DNA of 64,000 nucleotides from assembly GCF_022844445.1 (NCBI RefSeq), contig NZ_JALHLS010000011.1:1-64000 (forward strand). The letters run 5' to 3'. This DNA is from Hyphomonas sp. Lineage in GTDB: Bacteria > Pseudomonadota > Alphaproteobacteria > Caulobacterales > Hyphomonadaceae. The translations under genes were made by a program, and so were the position numbers. Position 1 is the stretch's first letter. Each line of letters begins with the position of its first letter. Shown here piece after piece: positions 60,040 to 64,000 of this stretch. A model generated the notes under the pieces. The model saw nothing but the letters and a program-made list of their open reading frames with translations. It was not told where the DNA came from and did not search any database.

Positions 60040-62405
60040 GCGATCATCATGATGAAACGCCCGTGGAAGGTGACAAGGCACAAGGCGAAGACAAGCCCAG
60101 GGGTGAAGTCGTCCACTTCAACCCGTGGCGCGACTTCAATGACGCGCCATTGCAGGAAGATCCGTTCGGCGTCGAACCCGATGCTGATCAGCTGGCGACG
60201 TTTCTGGATGTGGTCTTCGGCTATTGCGAAGGCCTCATTCCAGTCCGCGGCTTTGGCGACAAGGGGCAGGGACGTGATGGCAAGCCCAACAACATCTGGA
60301 TCGAGGCTGACGCTTCGGCCTTGGACAAGCTGAAGACTTTCGCCACCTGGGCGTGGCGCGAGGGTGCTGCACTTTATGTGATCCCCGGCACCGTTGCAGA
60401 GCAGGGCCAGGCCCGTGCCGCTGACGTTCTGCAAATGCAGGCTGTGGTCGTCGACCTCGACGCCGGTGACATCCTCGCGAAGCTGACGCACCTTGTGAGG
60501 CATCTCGGTACACCAACGCTTGTCGTGGAAAGCGGCGGCCGCTCACCAGAGGGTGCCACCAAACTGCATGTGTGGTGGAAGCTGACCGAGGCTGTGGAGG
60601 GTGATGATCTGGCAACGCTCTGCCGCTTGCGCGGTGACATTGCCATCAAGGTGGGCGGCGACCCCCACTTCCGCTCGGCCCACCAGCCGATCCGCGTTGC
60701 CGGCTCCGTCTATCACAAAGGCGGTTTCCAGCGGCTTGTGCAGATCCGCGAGCATAACGCTGTCGAAGTAGACCTCGCGGAGTTCGCTGAGCGTGTGACG
60801 GCCATGCCGTTCATTCCGGGCATGGGAGCCGAACCTGCTGCCGACGGCCACACAAAGCCGTCTCTCGACGCTATCCTCACCACCCCGGTGCATGAGGGCG
60901 GCGCTGGCGGTTGGACGCGCTTTGAAGGCGCCAGTGCTGCAATCGGCCACTTCATTCGTCTCGTGCATGAAGGTCGCATCAGCCCGAATGAGGGCTGGGA
61001 AGCCATTTGCCAGTACAACGCCGCCATGCTGCGGCCCGCCTGGCCGCCTGAGCGCCTGCAGCAGGAAGCCGATCGTCTCTGGGCGCTGCATGTGAAGAAG
61101 AACGGCCCGGCCTTGCTGCGCAATGAAGCGGAAGCACAGCAGCAGAATCTGCCGCTTCCGGTGTTTTCCTTCGGGCAGTTGCTTGATGACCGCTCGCCCA
61201 TGCCGCCGGACATCATTGCACCACGGGTCCTGACGCCGGGCGGGCTGCTGGTTCTCGGTGGCGCGCCGAAGGTCGGAAAGAGCGATTTCCTGATCAGTAT
61301 GCTGGCGCACATGGCGGCGGGCGTTCCGTTCCTGGGTTTCACACCGCCGCAGGCGCTCCGCGTCTTCTATCTGCAGGCCGAGATCCAGTACCATTATCTC
61401 CGTGAGCGTATGCAGCAGATCCGCCTCGACGCAGCGGTGATCGCCTGGGCGCGCGACAATCTTTTTGCGACGCCGAAGCTGCGTATGATCCTTGATGAGA
61501 AAGGTTTGGCGCTGGTCGTCGATGCTGTCCGCGCGCGCTTCCCCGACGCACCGCCCGACATCATCTGCCTCGACCCGATCCGCAATCTGTTCGACGGCGG
61601 TGAGGAAGGCGGCGGCGAGAACGATAACTCCGCCATGATGTTCTTCCTCACCGAGCGTGTGGAACGATTGCGCGAAGCCGTGGCGCCTGACTGCGGTGTT
61701 ATTCTCGCGCACCACACGAAGAAGATGAACCGCAAGGCCGTGTTGGAGGATCCGTTCCAGGCGCTTTCCGGCGCCAGCGCACTGCGGGGTTTCTATACCT
61801 CGGGCCTGCTGATGCATCGACCAGATGAGGAGAGCAGCTTGCGCAGGCTGGAGATCGAGTTGCGCAATGGTCCGTCGCTGCCGACCAAGCTGATCGACAA
61901 GGCCAACGGCCGCTGGGTCGAGATCAACCCCATGAACGAGCGGCTCGTGCGCAAAGAGGCGGGCGCCAGGTTCGATGCCGAGCGCTTGCGCAAGCGCGAT
62001 GTCATTCTCGGCATGTTGCTGGATGAGGCCGCCGCTGGCCGTCTCTACACTACCATGCAACTTGCGGAAGCCTTCGAGAACAGAGGTGGGCTCGGCAGCA
62101 AGCACACCATCCGCGACCGCCTCAGCGTTCTCGCGACCAAGGGCTTCGTTAAATTCCTCCGGGACGGCACGCACTTCGGCTACCCCGTCGTGCGCTCGCG
62201 CTATGGCTATCTTTGCGTGGAAGGGATGGAGTTTCCGCCGCAGGAGACCATCGATGATGTGACGGGGGAGATCACTTACACGCCCCGTCCCGTCTGCCCG
62301 AGCCACTTCAAATGTGCCCAGTCGGGGGCCTGTCTCGACGTCGAAAACCCTGCCGCCTGGGTCTATCCGGAGGCGGCGGAAGATGACCTAACTCCTCAGG
62401 AGTGA
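60036..62405 (+). CDS. Primase-helicase (RepA/DnaB-like AAA_25 with primase region)
   Basis: A 789-residue protein. The N-terminal region (about 80-270) resembles RepB/archaeo-eukaryotic-type primase sequences (VVVDLDAGD, SGGRSPEGATKLHVWW, SAHQPIRVAGS). The C-terminal half is a RepA-like hexameric helicase with Walker A GGAPKVGKS near 410, Walker B IICLDPIRN and ILAHHTKKMN. A tail with CPSHFKCAQSGAC may bind zinc. ATG 60036 is set by the overlap with the nuclease gene. The iteron-like array follows directly. Confidence 0.9.
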   Translation: MSDHHDETPVEGDKAQGEDKPRGEVVHFNPWRDFNDAPLQEDPFGVEPDADQLATFLDVVFGYCEGLIPVRGFGDKGQGRDGKPNNIWIEADASALDKLKTFATWAWREGAALYVIPGTVAEQGQARAADVLQMQAVVVDLDAGDILAKLTHLVRHLGTPTLVVESGGRSPEGATKLHVWWKLTEAVEGDDLATLCRLRGDIAIKVGGDPHFRSAHQPIRVAGSVYHKGGFQRLVQIREHNAVEVDLAEFAERVTAMPFIPGMGAEPAADGHTKPSLDAILTTPVHEGGAGGWTRFEGASAAIGHFIRLVHEGRISPNEGWEAICQYNAAMLRPAWPPERLQQEADRLWALHVKKNGPALLRNEAEAQQQNLPLPVFSFGQLLDDRSPMPPDIIAPRVLTPGGLLVLGGAPKVGKSDFLISMLAHMAAGVPFLGFTPPQALRVFYLQAEIQYHYLRERMQQIRLDAAVIAWARDNLFATPKLRMILDEKGLALVVDAVRARFPDAPPDIICLDPIRNLFDGGEEGGGENDNSAMMFFLTERVERLREAVAPDCGVILAHHTKKMNRKAVLEDPFQALSGASALRGFYTSGLLMHRPDEESSLRRLEIELRNGPSLPTKLIDKANGRWVEINPMNERLVRKEAGARFDAERLRKRDVILGMLLDEAAAGRLYTTMQLAEAFENRGGLGSKHTIRDRLSVLATKGFVKFLRDGTHFGYPVVRSRYGYLCVEGMEFPPQETIDDVTGEITYTPRPVCPSHFKCAQSGACLDVENPAAWVYPEAAEDDLTPQE

Positions 62406-62557
62406 GGCCTAACTCCTCACTCCTCCCATTCACGAAATCAAGTCGGATCAATGAGTTAGCGGATTGGGAGGAGTTAGGTCCTCACTCCTCCTGAACTCCT
62501 CCCTAACTCCTAAATAATCAAGGAAAACAGTATGTTACAGCGCTTCGAGGAGTTAGG
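62387..62557. repeat. Iteron-like array (aggagttagg), candidate replication origin
   Basis: Five perfect copies of the 10-bp word cctaactcct or its complement lie at 62387, 62408, 62469, 62502 and 62548, with partial copies (gagttagc near 62453, gaactcct near 62493). The first overlaps the primase-helicase 3' end. The orientation changes from one to another. An AT-rich stretch (taaataatcaaggaaaac) lies within. This is the layout expected for an origin recognised by a replication protein. Confidence 0.6.
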
Positions 62558-62752
62558 TGTCAAAGCTCCCATACTACGTATGGGAGGGCCAACATGAAGA
62601 GTTGGCCCGTCATCCCATACGCAAGGACGCCCGCGAATGCCCGGGCACCTCCCCAACAAGGTGAGACCAATCAGACGGACGGCAGCCAGTACCGCCAAGC
62701 ACAAGGCTGCCGCCGTCCTCCACCACGACAATCACTTTTGAAGGAGACCATC
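62406..62752. other. Gene-free region between primase-helicase and RuvC-like genes
   Basis: 347 bases holding the iteron-like array, then two strong palindromes: ctcccatac-tac-gtatgggag (62566-62586) and gggccaac-N7-gttggccc (62586-62608). A frame that continues to 62594 upstream of the RuvC-like gene lacks support. The RuvC-like promoter is probably here. Confidence 0.6.
62566..62608. repeat. Two abutting perfect palindromes
   Basis: A 9-bp inverted repeat with three-base centre (62566-62586) shares its last base with an 8-bp inverted repeat with seven-base loop (62586-62608). There is no T-run, so a DNA site or RNA structure is more likely than a terminator. Confidence 0.6.
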
Positions 62753-63268
62753 ATGGTACCCGCGACTCTGCCTGCGCCCGTGGCAAAGGCAAGCCCATCG
62801 ATTCCATCCATCCTCGCACTCGACCTCGGCAGCACGACAGGCTGGGCTCTGCGCAACAGCCGCTGCCGCATCCTGCATGGCACGGCCGAGTTCCGGCCCA
62901 CGCGCTTCGAAGGCGGCGGCATGCGCTACCTGCGCTTCGGCAAATGGCTCGACCAGACGCTCGACGTCACCGGCGGTATCGATGCCGTGTACTTCGAAGA
63001 GGTGCGTCGCCATGCCGGAACCGACGCCGCCCACATCTACGGCGGCTTCCTCGCCGCGCTGACCGCTTGGTGCGAGCAGCACGGCATTGCTTATCAGGGC
63101 GTGCCGGTTGGAACTATCAAACGTTTCGCCACCGGAAAGGGAAATGCGGACAAGGCCGCAATGATCGCCGCCGTGCGCGAGCGGGGCTTCGAACCTGCTG
63201 ACGACAACGAGGCCGATGCCATCGCTATCCTGCTCTGGGCCCTCGAGACAAATGGAGGGGTGGCATGA
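62753..63268 (+). CDS. RuvC-like Holliday junction resolvase (phage type)
   Basis: A 171-residue RNase H-fold nuclease. Acidic residues are visible in ILALDLGSTTGWA (Asp near 24), VYFEEVRRH (Glu near 83) and DDNEADAIAILLW (near 150). It resembles phage and plasmid RuvC proteins more than the chromosomal one. AAGGAG before ATG 62753 fixes the start. It overlaps the next gene by ATGA. Confidence 0.88.
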   Translation: MVPATLPAPVAKASPSIPSILALDLGSTTGWALRNSRCRILHGTAEFRPTRFEGGGMRYLRFGKWLDQTLDVTGGIDAVYFEEVRRHAGTDAAHIYGGFLAALTAWCEQHGIAYQGVPVGTIKRFATGKGNADKAAMIAAVRERGFEPADDNEADAIAILLWALETNGGVA

Positions 63269-63549
63269 GCAGCACAGCCGAGATGTTCCTCAAGCACGCC
63301 GCCAACATCGTCAGCGAGCGTCGCGCACAATACGGCGCAGCGACCACTGCCATGGCAGCCCTTGCCGCACGTTGGTCGGTGACGCTGGGCCAACCGGTGA
63401 CGCCGGCCCAGGTGGTCCTCTGCCTCATCGACCTTAAGCTCGCGCGCCTCGCACATGACCCTACCCACGAGGACTCAGTTGTGGACGTCTGCGGCTATGC
63501 CGCAGTGCTGCGCGAACTCGTTGCAACATCAACACTGGAAGGGAAGTGA
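63265..63549 (+). CDS. DUF6378-type phage protein
   Basis: A 94-residue helical protein with RRAQYGAATTAMAALAARW near residue 20 and VLCLIDLKLARLAHDPTHEDSVVDVCGYAAV near 50. This is typical of small phage proteins in replication clusters. It is coupled to the RuvC-like gene. Confidence 0.8.
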   Translation: MSSTAEMFLKHAANIVSERRAQYGAATTAMAALAARWSVTLGQPVTPAQVVLCLIDLKLARLAHDPTHEDSVVDVCGYAAVLRELVATSTLEGK

Positions 63550-63552
63550 GCC

Positions 63553-64000
63553 ATGGTCCGTGGACGCAAACGCAAGCCGGGCAAACGCTACCCCTGTGGT
63601 AAGCGCACGAAGCAGGAACTGGAGAAGGATGCCATGTCGACAGTAATCGAGGCCCGCCGCAGGCAGTTCGGAGTCACGGCGAAGCAGGCTCAAGACGAGC
63701 GGCTCGGCACAGCACTCGGGCGCCTGGCTTTCCGAGGTCTCCTCAGCGAGACGCAGTACCAGGCCGGTGTCGCCTTCGCGCAACTCTATCACCACCATCA
63801 CGTGGTGATGGGCTTGCCGTCGCCAAGCCCGCGCTCAGTTGCGGGTCTCCTCATCAACGAGGGGATCATCGGCAGTGCGCCCAGCGAGCCCGTGCTGGAG
63901 GTCATCGAGAAACTGAAGCGGCGGTTCCGCGATGCGACCGATGCGCTCGACGTCTGCGACCGTGAACATCGTCTGTCCGCAGGCAGGCGGCCGACGCTGG
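63553..64000 (+). CDS. Phage-type hypothetical protein, cut by window end
   Basis: The frame from ATG 63553 (MVRGRKRKPGKRYPCGKRTK) stays open to the last base, giving at least 149 residues. A very basic N-terminus is followed by helical segments (EARRRQFGVTAKQAQDERLG) and a His-rich stretch (LYHHHHVV). Not assigned to a family. The stop lies outside the window. Confidence 0.75.
   Translation, partial: MVRGRKRKPGKRYPCGKRTKQELEKDAMSTVIEARRRQFGVTAKQAQDERLGTALGRLAFRGLLSETQYQAGVAFAQLYHHHHVVMGLPSPSPRSVAGLLINEGIIGSAPSEPVLEVIEKLKRRFRDATDALDVCDREHRLSAGRRPTL

Larger units (their letters stand above)
48452..64000. mobile_element. Phage- or ICE-like element, right end beyond window
   Basis: A serine recombinase cassette, an ImmR/ImmA-type switch with two operators and a plus-strand operon of unknown and replication/recombination genes lie together. 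No capsid, tail or conjugation genes are in view, and the right border is not reached. The left border is uncertain: it could be as far left as tRNA-Ser at 45009. Confidence 0.65.

Overview
The window is chromosomal DNA from an alphaproteobacterium, most likely of the order Hyphomicrobiales (Rhizobiales). The evidence is a GC-rich core, a two-domain cold-shock protein, the block cold-shock gene / DUF192 gene / tRNA-Pro / NDUFS4-like complex I subunit, and a near-consensus Irr (ICE) box before an iron-binding-protein gene. Three kinds of DNA alternate: core housekeeping genes, a tRNA-Glu genomic island, and a phage- or ICE-like region that runs off the right edge.

1-2.8 kb: the 3' part of recJ, a convergent RTX-type secreted protein gene, and tRNA-Glu(UUC). 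2.8-16.4 kb: an integrated island of about 13.6 kb bounded by a 20-bp direct repeat of the tRNA-Glu 3' end. It carries a tyrosine integrase with repeated arm-type-like sites, a type I restriction-modification operon (hsdM, hsdS, a HEPN/zinc-ribbon gene, hsdR), a small serine resolvase preceded by a res-like three-part site, and a cargo of unrecognised genes (zinc-motif protein, small protein, P-loop ATPase, secreted coiled-coil protein). Just outside the right repeat is an AT-rich pair, an XRE regulator plus a 473-aa protein of unknown function.

18.4-45 kb: core genome. It holds an RNA methyltransferase, a phytanoyl-CoA dioxygenase-like enzyme, an orphan sugar-ABC permease, an SDR and cupin pair, glyoxalase I, a sirtuin, the cold-shock block, a sterol-desaturase family protein, tRNA-Arg with a DUF4145 (HEPN) gene inserted behind it, phosphomannomutase, a KefB/YbaL-type antiporter, rhodanese, CreA, a metC-type lyase coupled to a methyltransferase, an FAD monooxygenase, gatB, a GST with a histone-H1-like tail, an EEP-family hydrolase, a TadG-like VWA protein, an Irr-boxed periplasmic iron-binding protein and tRNA-Ser(GCU).

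45-64 kb: accessory DNA after tRNA-Ser. First come an amine oxidase, a ChrR-like cupin and a DinD/BRO protein. Next is a translationally coupled cassette (93-aa-frame protein, DUF2924 protein, large serine recombinase, HTH protein). Then an XRE repressor and ImmA-type protease diverge, across two identical-architecture 18-bp operators, from a phage-like operon. That operon has two large unknown proteins and a complete-looking replication and recombination module: Sak4-like ATPase, ssDNA-binding-like protein, helicase, DUF6511, Cas4-like nuclease, primase-helicase, an iteron-like array, a RuvC-like resolvase, a DUF6378-type protein and a gene cut by the window end. The most promising places for something new are the HEPN gene inside the hsd operon, the unknown island cargo at 13.5-16.3 kb, the XRE/473-aa pair, the 408/314-aa pair and the iteron array.
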